A DNA stretch of 64,000 nt, taken from Oceanobacillus halophilus. Lineage in GTDB: Bacteria > Bacillota > Bacilli > Bacillales > Amphibacillaceae. The notes below the pieces were generated by a model. The model worked only from the letters and a program-made list of their open reading frames with translations. It was not told the origin of the DNA and made no database searches. The stretch spans positions 1 to 64,000 of the forward strand of contig NZ_RBZP01000016.1 in the NCBI RefSeq assembly GCF_003628505.1, written 5' to 3'. Below, piece after piece: positions 53,868 through 62,539 of this stretch. The first letter of the stretch is position 1; the number at the start of each line of letters is the position of its first letter. The translations under genes and the position numbers were made by a program.

Positions 53868-53899
53868 AAACCGAGGGGTGCCTGGCACTCCTCGGTTTA
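53868..53899 (-). terminator. Terminator of splAB built from a GGTGCCTGGCAC repeat
   Basis: On the minus strand AAACCGAGGAGTGCCAGGCA followed by CCCCTCGGTTTTTTTT. The repeat core forms the loop and upper stem, and the flanks complete the lower stem and T-run. It overlaps the splB stop codon. Confidence 0.82.
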
Positions 53900-54925
53900 T
53901 GTAAAGTATTCGATTTTTGCTTCCGGAAAGAATTTGGTTATATATGATCCTATTGTATCTTTAATATCTTCTTGTTCCTCATCTTGATAGACATACTTCC
54001 AAATACCGTATTTTCCCCATTTCGTTTTTCGTTTTGTTTCGTCTAATTCAAGCTTTGTCATCGGATAATTCTCTTGTATTACCCTTTTAGCGGGTTTAGT
54101 GAATCGGTGCTGAATCATTTCAAAAGTTAGATCCTTTCTAGCAAAAGAAGGTAATGCCGCTTCCAACTTTTCAAACATTTCCCGATATCCTTCTTTCCAT
54201 CCTTCATGTATGTAGATAGGTGCAACGATAAAACCTAGTGGATATCCTGCTTCTGCTATTTTTACTGCAGCTTCTATTCTTTCGTTTAGCCTTGACGTAC
54301 CAGGTTCAAAGTATTTGATGATATAATCATCATTAATACTAAAACGAAACCGCGTACGGCCGTTATGTTTAGCATCCAGCAAATGATCCACATGAGAAAA
54401 CTTTGTAACAAACCGTAACCTTCCATGATCAGATTCTCCAAAGTATTCAATAGCCTTTTTTAATGTATGTGTTAGATGATCGACTCCGACAATATCAGAA
54501 GTACAGGATGCTTCAAACCGTGTTGGTTCTGGTGCTCGTTCTTTCATGTATCCTTCTGCCGCATCAAAAATCTCATCCACATTCACATAGGTTCGAATAT
54601 AAGGTTTACTCCCCATCGTTGTTTGTAAATAGCAATAATGACAATGTCCCATACAACCCGTTGCAAACGGGATCGCGTATTCAGCAGATGGCTTAGACGT
54701 ATCAAATTTTAGCGTCTTTCGTACTCCGACTACTAACGTTGATTTAGCTGTCCGATATTTTTGAAAATGATTATCTCCCGGCAAATTACGAATTTGATTA
54801 TGCGAAGTAGTTTTCCTAATTTCTATACCCATATTTTCAAATTTATCCATTAATTCCTTTCCCAATGGATACTCCAAAGCACGCGGTTCAACATAGACAA
54901 GTTGTGGAACAAATGGTTTAACCAT
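53897..54925 (-). CDS. splB: Spore photoproduct lyase
   Basis: 342 residues from the ATG at 54925, after GAGGGAG; this is exactly the B. subtilis length. A radical SAM enzyme that reverses the spore photoproduct in germinating spores. Cluster Cys are C91, C95 and C98 in CMGHCHYC, and the catalytic hydrogen-donor Cys is C141 in EASCTSD. Its start overlaps the splA end by 8 bases. Confidence 0.96.
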   Translation of the reverse strand: MVKPFVPQLVYVEPRALEYPLGKELMDKFENMGIEIRKTTSHNQIRNLPGDNHFQKYRTAKSTLVVGVRKTLKFDTSKPSAEYAIPFATGCMGHCHYCYLQTTMGSKPYIRTYVNVDEIFDAAEGYMKERAPEPTRFEASCTSDIVGVDHLTHTLKKAIEYFGESDHGRLRFVTKFSHVDHLLDAKHNGRTRFRFSINDDYIIKYFEPGTSRLNERIEAAVKIAEAGYPLGFIVAPIYIHEGWKEGYREMFEKLEAALPSFARKDLTFEMIQHRFTKPAKRVIQENYPMTKLELDETKRKTKWGKYGIWKYVYQDEEQEDIKDTIGSYITKFFPEAKIEYFT

Positions 54926-55175
54926 AATAATCTCCCTCATCCAATGTCCCGAATGCCTCTTTATATGCTTGTTCGGCTTCTTCCTCCGATTTATACAGAG
55001 CAAATTCCTCAGATAATGGAAAATAGTTTTCGTGTGCAAATAAAGCCAGTTCACCTGGTCGTTCTGGATTTTCTACAATTGCAGCTTGTTGAACGTGCGC
55101 TACATCCTGTGCATGAGGATTACGAATGATCATATATACTACTTCTCCTGGTCTGAATTCTTGGTTTACATCCAC
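54918..55175 (-). CDS. splA: SplA, regulator of the splAB operon
   Basis: 85 residues, a little longer than the 79 of B. subtilis. FRPGEVVYMIIRNPHAQDVAHVQQAAIVENPERPGELALFAHENYF is the TRAP-like core. It lowers splAB expression in B. subtilis. First gene of the operon. Confidence 0.92.
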   Translation of the reverse strand: MDVNQEFRPGEVVYMIIRNPHAQDVAHVQQAAIVENPERPGELALFAHENYFPLSEEFALYKSEEEAEQAYKEAFGTLDEGDYYG

Positions 55176-55208
55176 ATTTTCACCTTACTTTCTCCTAATT
55201 TGAGAATT

Positions 55209-55238
55209 AGTATTCCCAATGAGAAAGTTAATATGTAA
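55209..55238 (-). promoter_or_regulatory. Possible sigma-G promoter of splAB
   Basis: On the minus strand TACATA, 17 bases, AATACTA is close to the sigma-G pattern TGAATA-N17/18-CATACTA, at the expected place for a forespore gene. The -35 match is weak. Confidence 0.3.
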
Positions 55239-55351
55239 ATTTGTATAGAGTTAAACAGAGTAATAAATTAACGGACGCTTGTAAACTAAATTTTTTTATT
55301 TTTCAAGAATATTGTGTATGATAGGATGAGAACCATTTAGGAGGGACTAAA

Positions 55352-55579
55352 ATGACTTTATCAAAAGCCAAGAAACAACGTAAAAAGCAGGTTAGAGAAG
55401 GGAGATTAAATCCTGAAATTAACCGAAGCCCGTACGCACAGCTTGATTTAAGGACAAGAAAGACAAAGACCAAAAAAGACAACCTATACCGCATAAAACA
55501 CAAGAATCGTCTACCTCAGAAAGGGGATAACGATTCTTTTTTATGCTTTTATCGGCCTTGTACAACTGAAACATACTGA
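55352..55579 (+). CDS. Small basic protein whose frame runs through its own terminator
   Basis: 75 residues. The first 50, MTLSKAKKQRKKQVREGRLN and on to RIKHKNR, belong to a small, very basic family common in Bacillus whose function is unknown. The ATG follows AGGAGGGACTAAA. The last 25 residues are unlike the family: the bases coding them include a hairpin, AAGAATCGT (55502-55510) with ACGATTCTT (55530-55538) and a T-run. The natural stop was probably lost. Confidence 0.75.
   Translation: MTLSKAKKQRKKQVREGRLNPEINRSPYAQLDLRTRKTKTKKDNLYRIKHKNRLPQKGDNDSFLCFYRPCTTETY
55502..55543 (+). terminator. Terminator inside the 3' end of the small basic gene
   Basis: AAGAATCGT and ACGATTCTT pair across a 19-base loop, followed by TTTTATG. 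Confidence 0.65.
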
Positions 55580-55610
55580 ATTGAATAGCGCCTGTCATCC
55601 CAGAATATGA

Positions 55611-56573
55611 TCATTCAACGATATAATAATGCCATACCCCATCTTCCTTCTCTTTAGTAATCTCTTGATTAGCTTCCATATAATCAAGATGACCAATAAT
55701 TTCTGACATCACGAGTGAAAATTGAGTTTCATAGCTCTTTTTATAAAAATTCTTCGCAATCTCATTTCCAGTCCTATATCCTTGATTAATCAATTTCTTC
55801 AGTTTCTCAGCTTTTTTGTCAATACCAGTTATTCTTTTAGTTAGTAATTCATGTGGATTTTCTATAACTACCCCATGCCCAGGATATATTCGATAGACAT
55901 CTAAGTTTTGAACATTTTCTAAGGAGTTCTTGTGTTGAATTAATGAGGGAAGGCGTCTACCTTCGTAATCAGGTTCCACCAAGGCATTACTAGAAATATG
56001 CTCAAGTAGGAGGTCCCCACCTATAAGCTCTCCTCTTGGTTTATCAAACAAAGCTATCTGGTCCGGAGCATGGCCAGGAACTTCAATTACTTCGAAACCC
56101 AAATGTTCCTTTCCAATAGGTAAAATATCCGTTTCGAGTGCTTGACTGCTGTTTTTTTCCATTGCTTTCTTTAAATAAGCTACTCGTTTATCCCCTTCTG
56201 CTCCGCAGCCCATTTCTTTATATAAACTAACATAAAATTCTAGTCTCATTTGGAAAAAGTCAGGGTCTCTTTTTAAACGTGGAATTGCTTCTTTGTGTGC
56301 AAATACCGGTATGGAGTATTTTTCCGTAATTCGATTCACAAGCCCTACATGGTCAATATGGTTGTGCGTCAAAATAATCTCATCCAAATCACTTATAGAA
56401 AAGCCATTCTTCCCTAATGTTTTATGTAGTAATGCAAAACTCTCCTCATTGTTCCACCCAGCATCAACTAAAACTAATTTTAAATCTGTTTTAACCAAAT
56501 AAAAATTAACTGTTTTCAGATTCCTATCATCTACCATAATAGGGTAAATGCGATACTTTCCTTTCTCTTCCAT
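55611..56573 (-). CDS. MBL-fold metallo-hydrolase
   Basis: 320 residues. The metal motif HxHxDH is LTHNHIDHVG near residue 69-78; other ligands are in EVPGHAPDQIALF, GGDLLLEHIS and YPGHGVV. The C-terminal 70 residues are helical and winged-helix-like (YKKSYETQFSLVMSEIIGHLDYMEAN), as in the Bacillus YqgX/RNase-like and glyoxalase II-like group with a DNA-binding-like tail. The substrate is unknown. Confidence 0.9.
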   Translation of the reverse strand: MEEKGKYRIYPIMVDDRNLKTVNFYLVKTDLKLVLVDAGWNNEESFALLHKTLGKNGFSISDLDEIILTHNHIDHVGLVNRITEKYSIPVFAHKEAIPRLKRDPDFFQMRLEFYVSLYKEMGCGAEGDKRVAYLKKAMEKNSSQALETDILPIGKEHLGFEVIEVPGHAPDQIALFDKPRGELIGGDLLLEHISSNALVEPDYEGRRLPSLIQHKNSLENVQNLDVYRIYPGHGVVIENPHELLTKRITGIDKKAEKLKKLINQGYRTGNEIAKNFYKKSYETQFSLVMSEIIGHLDYMEANQEITKEKEDGVWHYYIVE

Positions 56574-56668
56574 TCCCTGTAACCCCTCTCTTATTTCTGT
56601 CCATAAATTCCGAGTTCCAACTTATTTCCTATTTCTACATTTATCGTAGATATTCCTTTATTATTTGA

Positions 56669-56706
56669 AAATACCCCCTCATTTTATCCTAGGAGGGGGA
56701 TTTCGA
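56669..56706 (-). terminator. Terminator of sspO
   Basis: On the minus strand CCCCCTCCTAGGATAAAATG followed by AGGGGGTATTTTC, ending 11 bases after the stop. Confidence 0.75.
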
Positions 56707-56716
56707 AAATGTTCAC

Positions 56717-56866
56717 TTATTGACGTTTCTTTGTTTTTTTATTGTTAAACTTTTCATTTGCCTTCAGTGGCTCATTAGCAAATTCATGATCAAACTGTTT
56801 GGACATATGCTTTCTTGCAGCTTGTTCATCACTCAGTACAGTTGGTTGTTTTCTTTTGAAAGTCAT
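56717..56866 (-). CDS. sspO: Small acid-soluble spore protein O
   Basis: 49 residues. The second half, FDHEFANEPLKANEKFNNKK followed by TKKRQ, matches the SspO family ending EFANEPLTEAQRQNNKKRKKNQ. The first half, MTFKRKQPTVLSDEQAARKH, is less alike. Start chosen at 56866, nine bases after GGAGG. A minor protein of the spore core. Confidence 0.78.
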   Translation of the reverse strand: MTFKRKQPTVLSDEQAARKHMSKQFDHEFANEPLKANEKFNNKKTKKRQ

Positions 56867-56975
56867 TCATGAACACCTCCATACACCTATTTTGTCAAAG
56901 TGCCCGGGTCCCTATGTATGAAAATGTTGCCATATAAATAAAGGGAATAAGCCTCAAAGACCTATCCCCTAGCTA

Positions 56976-57872
56976 TTAATATCCAGCTACTTCTTCCTTA
57001 TCTTCATAATTAGCCAATACTTGGAATAGTGCAGCACGTTCTGTTTCGTTTAAAGGAACTAATGGTAAACGTACACCACCAACTGGTACCCCAATGTGAT
57101 TTAGTGCTTCCTTCAATGGGGTTGGACTTGGCGCAGCAAACAATGCTTTCATCATAGGCAAAATATGACGATGCATAGAAGCAGCGTATGCTACATCCCC
57201 ATTTTTAAAATGCTGAATCATATCTTGCATTTCATTACCAATAATATGAGATGAAACAGAAACAACACCGGTTCCTCCCACTGCAATTGTCGGTAATGTT
57301 AAACCATCTTCTCCTGTATAAACACTAAAGTCATCAGCCGTTTTACTAATGATTTCAGCGACGTTATCTAGATTTCCACTTGCTTCCTTAACGGAAACAA
57401 TATTATCCACCTGTGAAAGACGAATGATTGTTGAAGGTTCAATATTCACTACACTACGACCTGGAATATTATAAACCATTATAGGTAAATTTGTACTTTC
57501 TGCAATAGTACGAAAATGTTGATATAATCCCTCTTGAGACGGTTTATTATAGTATGGGGCAACAAGCATAATCGCATCTACACCGATTGCTGTTGCTTCT
57601 TTTGTTAATTCCACAGATGCTTTTGTATTATTTGAACCAGTCCCAGCAATAACAGGTACTCTTCCACCCACAACATCTACCACAAACTTAAACAAACTTA
57701 ATTTTTCTTCGTGGGATAAAGTTGGAGATTCCCCAGTTGTCCCAGCAACAACTAATCCATCTGAACCATTTGAAATTAAATAATTGATTAATCCTTTTGT
57801 CGCTTCAAAATCAATATCTCCACTTTGATCAAATGGAGTTACCATTGCTGTTAATACATTACCGAAATGCAT
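56976..57872 (-). CDS. dapA: 4-hydroxy-tetrahydrodipicolinate synthase
   Basis: 298 residues from the ATG at 57872 after AAGGGTG; the longer frame to 58001 lies in the riboswitch and is not translated. It condenses pyruvate with aspartate semialdehyde, the first step towards lysine and spore dipicolinate. TTGESPTLSHEE, the catalytic Tyr in VYNIPGRS (Y134) and the Schiff-base Lys in VSVKEASGN (K162) are present. It stands alone with its own lysine riboswitch. Confidence 0.96.
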   Translation of the reverse strand: MHFGNVLTAMVTPFDQSGDIDFEATKGLINYLISNGSDGLVVAGTTGESPTLSHEEKLSLFKFVVDVVGGRVPVIAGTGSNNTKASVELTKEATAIGVDAIMLVAPYYNKPSQEGLYQHFRTIAESTNLPIMVYNIPGRSVVNIEPSTIIRLSQVDNIVSVKEASGNLDNVAEIISKTADDFSVYTGEDGLTLPTIAVGGTGVVSVSSHIIGNEMQDMIQHFKNGDVAYAASMHRHILPMMKALFAAPSPTPLKEALNHIGVPVGGVRLPLVPLNETERAALFQVLANYEDKEEVAGY

Positions 57873-57927
57873 AACTACACACCCTTTTCTAATATTTTTC
57901 GTGTTTCTCGAGAGTGCGGAGGACCAA

Positions 57928-58160
57928 ATTAAAAAGCAACAACGAGAGAGGCCGCTGTTGCTAGAACATTTGTATACGTTCTTAGCTAGATAGCCCTCCA
58001 TATAGTCTCCTATATGACAGTCCTGTATTTATTCAATAACAGAACCAACTTCAGGATTATGAGATTCCATCCGCTTCGGCAAATTCCCCTTTCCTTAGGC
58101 TTCATAGGAGCTCATCCTCCTCCACATAAGTACTAATGGTTTCTGCACCTCTATCCTTAC
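57928..58160 (-). promoter_or_regulatory. Lysine riboswitch (L box) with terminator, upstream of dapA
   Basis: On the minus strand AAGGATAGAGGTGC, CATTAGTACTT, AAAGGGGAATTTGCCGAAGC, CTGAAGTTGGTTCTGTT, AGGACTGTCATA and GGAGGGCTATCTAG are the L-box marks (to 57983). The terminator AGCAACAGCGGCCTCTCTCG followed by TTGTTGCTTTTTAA lies at 57928-57962. Confidence 0.94.
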
Positions 58161-58299
58161 TTTAAAAACACTAAAATAAGAAAGTATTATATATTAACTC
58201 TACTGTATCAAATATATACATATAAAACAAGCACTTTTTAATGTTCGATAAAAGTCAAAGATAGAAGCCAGCTATTCGTATTTTTCCCAAAAACAGTGG

Positions 58300-58423
58300 T
58301 ATAATATGGTAGAATTCATTAGAAAACTTGGCTATCGCCAAGCCTTTCGGCGACAGCCTTAGTTAAACCTATGCAGGAAGAAAGTATTTACTTTCCGATC
58401 TGCTAAAAAAATTTGGAGGAAAT
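58300..58423 (+). promoter_or_regulatory. Promoter and structured leader of unknown type
   Basis: TATAAT at 58300-58305 is a -10 box (the -35 is weak). The transcript would hold two strong hairpins: GGCTATCGCC (58330) with GGCGACAGCC (58349), and GAAAGTA (58380) with TACTTTC (58389) inside a GCAG/CTGC clamp. No terminator follows; GGAGG precedes the ATG at 58424. It fits no riboswitch class that I know. Confidence 0.5.
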
Positions 58424-58885
58424 ATGCTTACATTTGAAGAAAAACTTTCAATTATAGAATCCTTTCCAGAATTAACACGACACAACGTCTCACTAGGTCG
58501 CGTGAACTTTCATTATGATGATAGTATATTCGAAAAAAAAATAGTTGTGTATCGCCTGCATCCTAATGGCAATGGCTATGTATATGCTGAGAAAATCGAA
58601 AATGGAGATTATGATGTAGATGCTAAAGGAATGGTAAATATTCGAGAATTTTCAAAAGGAGAACTCCGAGAAATAATAACTAAGTCCATCACATCATTAT
58701 CCGAAATTGAATTAGAAGAGACTTGGGTAAATGATGAAAATCAAAAATTAAAACTTGTTCACGACTTTGATTTATGGAATATTTACGCAGGAGATTTATT
58801 AGATGGAACTTATGTCTCGTATAATGCTGCAGCAGATTACTTGCAACAAGAGGGATTTAGACGTGTACCTAATGAAGAAGAATAA
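58424..58885 (+). CDS. Unknown 153-residue cytoplasmic protein
   Basis: 153 residues, acidic, no membrane segment. TWVNDENQKLKLVHDFDLWNIYAGDLLDGTYVSYNAAADYLQQEGF near the C-terminus looks well conserved in character, and the N-terminus is FEEKLSIIESFPELTRHNVSLGRVNFHY. I do not know the family, though it reads like a Bacillus-wide housekeeping protein. A structured leader precedes it. Confidence 0.8.
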   Translation: MLTFEEKLSIIESFPELTRHNVSLGRVNFHYDDSIFEKKIVVYRLHPNGNGYVYAEKIENGDYDVDAKGMVNIREFSKGELREIITKSITSLSEIELEETWVNDENQKLKLVHDFDLWNIYAGDLLDGTYVSYNAAADYLQQEGFRRVPNEEE

Positions 58886-58903
58886 TATTGGTCATGAGGT
58901 TCA

Positions 58904-58937
58904 AAAAAACCAGGTTCTCTCTGAACCTGGTTTTTTA
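58904..58937. terminator. Bidirectional terminator
   Basis: AAAAAACCAGGTTCTCTCTG followed by AACCTGGTTTTTT, between two convergent genes. Confidence 0.88.
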
Positions 58938-58943
58938 TAGTTA

Positions 58944-59699
58944 TTATAAATTGATAGTTACCTCTGCTTCATCACGAAGTTTGTCTACAAGCGTTTGTGT
59001 TACTTCTGATTCTTTCTGACTCTTAACTTGCGCTTCCAGGTCCGGTTTCATTTCATCAAATGATGGAAGTTCCTCTTCTGATTCCATTTGCTCCTGGTAT
59101 GCAATAATTTGATCATACGCTTCTTGTAATTCTTCTTCTGTTGGTTCAATATCACCTGATTCTTCAGCAATCAGCTTATCAACTTTTACCTGCACTTTAA
59201 TTAATGACATTATTTCTTGTTCTTCCATACCTTGTTCTTGCAAAGCTGAAAGAAGATCATCTTGTGATTCAAGACCGCTTTGTTGAGCTAACTGATCTAA
59301 GGTTTCATTTACCTCTTCATCAGATACGTCAAAAGCGCGGTTGTCCGCTTCCTGGATCAGAAGTTCCTGACCAATCAAACTTTCTACCATCTGTTCTTTT
59401 AACAACTCTTGGTCAAGTTCTTGTCCAGAAAACTGCGCCTGCATAGCAGCTTGTTGAAATTGCCCTTGGTAAGTTGACACAAAGTCCTCTTTTGATATTT
59501 CTTGTCCATTTACTTCTGCCACAACTTCAGGAATATCCTCTAAATCAGGCTCAGGCATTTCTGGTTGTTCCGCGTTTTCTGCTGCATCTTCTTGTACTTC
59601 TTCTGTATTATCTTCAGCAGACTCTTCGTCATTTCCACATGCAGCCAGTACTATTGCTGCTAACACAAAAGTTAAAGTTAATAACCACTTTTTATTCAT
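58944..59699 (-). CDS. SurA-N-domain lipoprotein (PrsA-like without PPIase)
   Basis: 251 residues. Lipobox VLAAC gives a lipid-modified Cys at about residue 21, followed by a very acidic linker to residue 55. Residues 60-190 are a SurA N-terminal chaperone domain (VAEVNGQEISKEDFVSTYQ, LLKEQMVESLIGQELLIQEADNR). The parvulin PPIase domain of PrsA is absent. Likely an extracytoplasmic chaperone. Confidence 0.88.
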   Translation of the reverse strand: MNKKWLLTLTFVLAAIVLAACGNDEESAEDNTEEVQEDAAENAEQPEMPEPDLEDIPEVVAEVNGQEISKEDFVSTYQGQFQQAAMQAQFSGQELDQELLKEQMVESLIGQELLIQEADNRAFDVSDEEVNETLDQLAQQSGLESQDDLLSALQEQGMEEQEIMSLIKVQVKVDKLIAEESGDIEPTEEELQEAYDQIIAYQEQMESEEELPSFDEMKPDLEAQVKSQKESEVTQTLVDKLRDEAEVTINL

Positions 59700-59781
59700 A
59701 TCAAGTTCCTTTCTTTTTAAGTGTTAGTGGCAATTGTAACATATTTTATAACCATGTACACCTAATATTGCTAACCTTTGT

Positions 59782-60576
59782 CTATTTTTTATTTAGCAAA
59801 TTTCCTGCTAATTTATCTGCTATTGATGGGAATAGGGTATATAATACACTCCCGATATTCATCCATCTTGGAAGATTTAATTCTCTCTTAGGAACGATCA
59901 TTAATTGAACAATTTTATCGGCAACCCACTCAGATTGAAGCATATATTTCTTTACATTCTGCACGTAATTTCCAGACTGATCAGCAATCGAAAAGAAATT
60001 TGTTTCAATTGGACCCGGATTAACAGCAGATACTTGAATATTCGTTTTTGCTAATTCCATTCTCAGAGAATTAGTAAAGCCAAGCACTGCATGTTTAGTA
60101 GCTGCGTATCCACTTGATTTCGGTGTTGCGAGTTTCCCTGCTTGTGAGCCTATATTGATGATATGTCCCGTGCCCTTTTCCAACATACCTGGCAACACCT
60201 GTTTTGTACAAGCCATTAAACCAAGTACATTTACATCAAACATTCTCTCGATATCCTCCATTCGAGCCCCATTAAAAGCATCAAAAACGCCAAATCCAGC
60301 GTTATTCAATAATATATCGATATCCCCTACTTCTTCATCTATTTTCCCAAAAACTTCTATTACTTGATCCGTATCACTTACATCAAGTGGAAAATAAATA
60401 CATGCAACAGAAGACTCTGTTTTTATCTTTCTTGTAAGTTCCTTGAGTTTATCTTCTGATCGAGCTAAAAGAATAGGTTGTGCACCTTTTTTCGCAACTT
60501 TTAACGCCACCTTCTCACCAATACCTGAGGATGCTCCAGTAATTACAATCGTTTTATTCTGTAATGTTTTCATCAT
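59782..60576 (-). CDS. Short-chain dehydrogenase/reductase
   Basis: 264 residues. Nucleotide motif TGASSGIGEKVA (11-22), NNAGFGV, the Ser of NIGSQAGK and the catalytic pair YAATK in SSGYAATKHAVLGF. YxxxK and a conserved PGPIETNF complete the SDR set. C-terminal LPRWMNIGSVLYTLFPSIADKLAGNLL is typical of the DltE-like Bacillus SDRs. The substrate is unknown. Confidence 0.92.
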   Translation of the reverse strand: MMKTLQNKTIVITGASSGIGEKVALKVAKKGAQPILLARSEDKLKELTRKIKTESSVACIYFPLDVSDTDQVIEVFGKIDEEVGDIDILLNNAGFGVFDAFNGARMEDIERMFDVNVLGLMACTKQVLPGMLEKGTGHIINIGSQAGKLATPKSSGYAATKHAVLGFTNSLRMELAKTNIQVSAVNPGPIETNFFSIADQSGNYVQNVKKYMLQSEWVADKIVQLMIVPKRELNLPRWMNIGSVLYTLFPSIADKLAGNLLNKK

Positions 60577-60726
60577 ACACCTCTTTATCTGTAACTATCA
60601 TACTACCATTTGCCTCAACATACCAAATAGCAAAGAGGTACGTGAGCCTTAGCTACACATATACTTTGTACTTTTGAAATCATACTGCGTAGATATTCTT
60701 CAATACTAAAATATTATATTTCATAA

Positions 60727-60762
60727 AAAAAGCCCAGATTCTAAACAAAACCAGGCCTTTAG
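60727..60762 (-). terminator. Weak terminator after the small membrane protein gene
   Basis: On the minus strand AGGCCTGG and CTGGGCTT pair imperfectly and are followed by TTTTTTT. Confidence 0.5.
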
Positions 60763-60763
60763 A

Positions 60764-61084
60764 CTAATGACAAATCCCTAAATTAAAAGCAGCAATTTTC
60801 AGTTGAGAAAATATAACAAATCCCCAAGCAAATAATCCTATTCCTCTTACCAAATACCATTTATAGATTTTCTTATAAAACTTATGGATAACAAATAATA
60901 AAATGGATGTGATTGTAAATGCAGTTGTTAGACCTAACATTGCTGAATAAGTGGAAGTCCAGTAGAAGTTATTAAACATTGGAATAACAGTGGTAGGTGT
61001 ATAAAAGGCAGCTACATAATAAATCCCTAATCCCCATGAAAGAAGTATGAAACCAAGCAGGAGATACACGGAGTATTTCCTCAA
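60764..61084 (-). CDS. Small membrane protein, function unknown
   Basis: 106 residues with three hydrophobic segments (YLLLGFILLSWGLGIYYVAAFY, MLGLTTAFTITSILLFVI, GIGLFAWGFVIFSQL). GGGGGAG precedes the ATG. No family recognised. Confidence 0.75.
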   Translation of the reverse strand: MRKYSVYLLLGFILLSWGLGIYYVAAFYTPTTVIPMFNNFYWTSTYSAMLGLTTAFTITSILLFVIHKFYKKIYKWYLVRGIGLFAWGFVIFSQLKIAAFNLGICH

Positions 61085-61199
61085 TCTTAACTCCCCCTCT
61101 AAAATACCAAGTAAATCAATTGGTTTATTTTTATTTTATTCTGTGAACGGAATATTGTCAATCAGAATTTTCTTATAAACCAACAGATTTAAAAATAAA

Positions 61200-61528
61200 G
61201 GCTGTTTTCTAAAATGATTACCGAATAATTTTACGTCGCATTTTAATATAAACTACGACATAATTATCAATTGGATGGAGTGTGATAAATCGGAAATGCC
61301 AAAGCTTACATGTATATAGCCAATGTTCACAAGAAAAAATGTCGTCGATATCTGCTCCAGTTGTTGATATATTGCTATTTTCGTAGATAACTTATCATTT
61401 CTTGTTGAAATAACCTTCCCCCAAAGATAGCCGGGTGTATTTCCAGAGCAGGAAACACACCAATCATCAATTTCGTACTCTCTACAACAGCGAACGATTA
61501 AAAAGCAACAAAGTTACGAAAAGAGCGA
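61200..61528 (+). mobile_element. Degenerate MITE-like element without the GC-rich core
   Basis: The ends GGCTGTTTTCTAAAATGATT and GTTACGAAAAGAGCG are inverted. Flanks AAAATAAA (61192-61199) and AAAGCAAA (61529-61536) agree at six of eight. Inside is AT-rich DNA with only a trace of the core (GGTGTATTTCCAGAGCAGGA). It is an older copy. Confidence 0.6.
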
Positions 61529-61536
61529 AAGCAAAA

Positions 61537-61573
61537 AACGAGCCTGAATTAATATCAAGCCCATTTTCATTCT
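61537..61573 (-). terminator. Terminator of the YneR-type gene
   Basis: On the minus strand GGGCTTGATATTAATTCAGG followed by CTCGTTTTTT, with two G-U pairs in the stem. Confidence 0.6.
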
Positions 61574-61623
61574 TAAGTTACTATTAGAAAAAATGCCTGG
61601 AAGAATTTATCCACCTAGCATCA

Positions 61624-61917
61624 TTATTTCCGTTCCTCGAAGTGGTATTCTACTTCCTCTTCTCCCATTTCTACTTTCATATCGTGTTCATCCAAGAACC
61701 AGGCATCCTTGTCGTTAAAGTAAAAGGTAATTCCCTCTACTTCATCTTTGATAGCAATTTTCCCGTTCTCCCCTGTAGTTAAACCTAAGAAATAATTCGG
61801 ATGTACAGTTGGAATACCGCCATATATTTTCAAACGAAATTGTACGAGTTCTCCTTTTTCCAATCCCATTTCTTCTATAAACCATTTTGCTGCATCTTCA
61901 GTAACCTGTAACTTCAT
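61624..61917 (-). CDS. HesB/YneR-family protein
   Basis: 97 residues from the ATG at 61917 after GAGGTGTG. LQVTEDAAKWFIEEMGLEKGELVQFRLKIYGG and FYFNDKDAWFLDEHDMKVEM give the HesB-like fold, as in B. subtilis YneR. The three Fe-S ligand cysteines of true IscA proteins are absent, so it is probably not a cluster carrier. Confidence 0.86.
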   Translation of the reverse strand: MKLQVTEDAAKWFIEEMGLEKGELVQFRLKIYGGIPTVHPNYFLGLTTGENGKIAIKDEVEGITFYFNDKDAWFLDEHDMKVEMGEEEVEYHFEERK

Positions 61918-62077
61918 GTTCACACCTCATCTGTTGTAATAATTTTTTTGTGTCTGTTCAAAAATGACCGTTTTCTCTGTTTATCTTCTCCTATTTTATG
62001 GTTATAAACGATGGAAATTCCCCTGAAAAATAATAAACCTACATATCTAGGGTAAACCAAATTCCACTCAGAATCCA

Positions 62078-62485
62078 TCAATCCATCTTTGCAAAAGAAA
62101 CTAATGTCCCTTTATCACAAGAATTAAATCCATGTTTTTCATAAAAGGCTCTCACTTTTTTTGCTTCCTCCGTTAACAGAACTTTTTGTCGCACATTTTC
62201 ATAACTGGAAAGCATTTGTCTCATAAGTTGGGAACCTATACCATATCTCTGATATTCTTTGAGTACTAAAATGTCCTGTATGTATAATATCGTTTCTCCA
62301 TCACCTACAGCCCTAATTAATCCAACTAGTGTATTATTGTGCCACGCAGTGACAACTTTTAATGATTGTTGAATAGCTCGAATCAACTTTTGCATGTCAT
62401 TTGTATATGCAGTCCATTGAGCATCATCATATAATCTTTTGATTTCTTCATTTTCAAGTAAGATATCTTCTTTTAATTCAATCAT
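62078..62485 (-). CDS. GNAT N-acetyltransferase (135 aa)
   Basis: 135 residues. The acetyl-CoA motif is VLKEYQRYGIGSQLMRQML (R/QxxGxG type) near residue 75-93, followed by AFYEKHGF. Typical of single-domain Bacillus GNATs; the acceptor is unknown. Stands alone. Confidence 0.88.
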   Translation of the reverse strand: MIELKEDILLENEEIKRLYDDAQWTAYTNDMQKLIRAIQQSLKVVTAWHNNTLVGLIRAVGDGETILYIQDILVLKEYQRYGIGSQLMRQMLSSYENVRQKVLLTEEAKKVRAFYEKHGFNSCDKGTLVSFAKMD

Positions 62486-62539
62486 CTTAAGCCCCCAACA
62501 TGGAATTTTATATTATCGAATAATTTTTGTCTCATTTCG

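Noticed and set aside
57873-58001. N-terminal extension of dapA
   Set aside because: The extra codons fall in the terminator and 3' part of the lysine riboswitch; the ATG at 57872 has a good site and gives the family's normal N-terminus.
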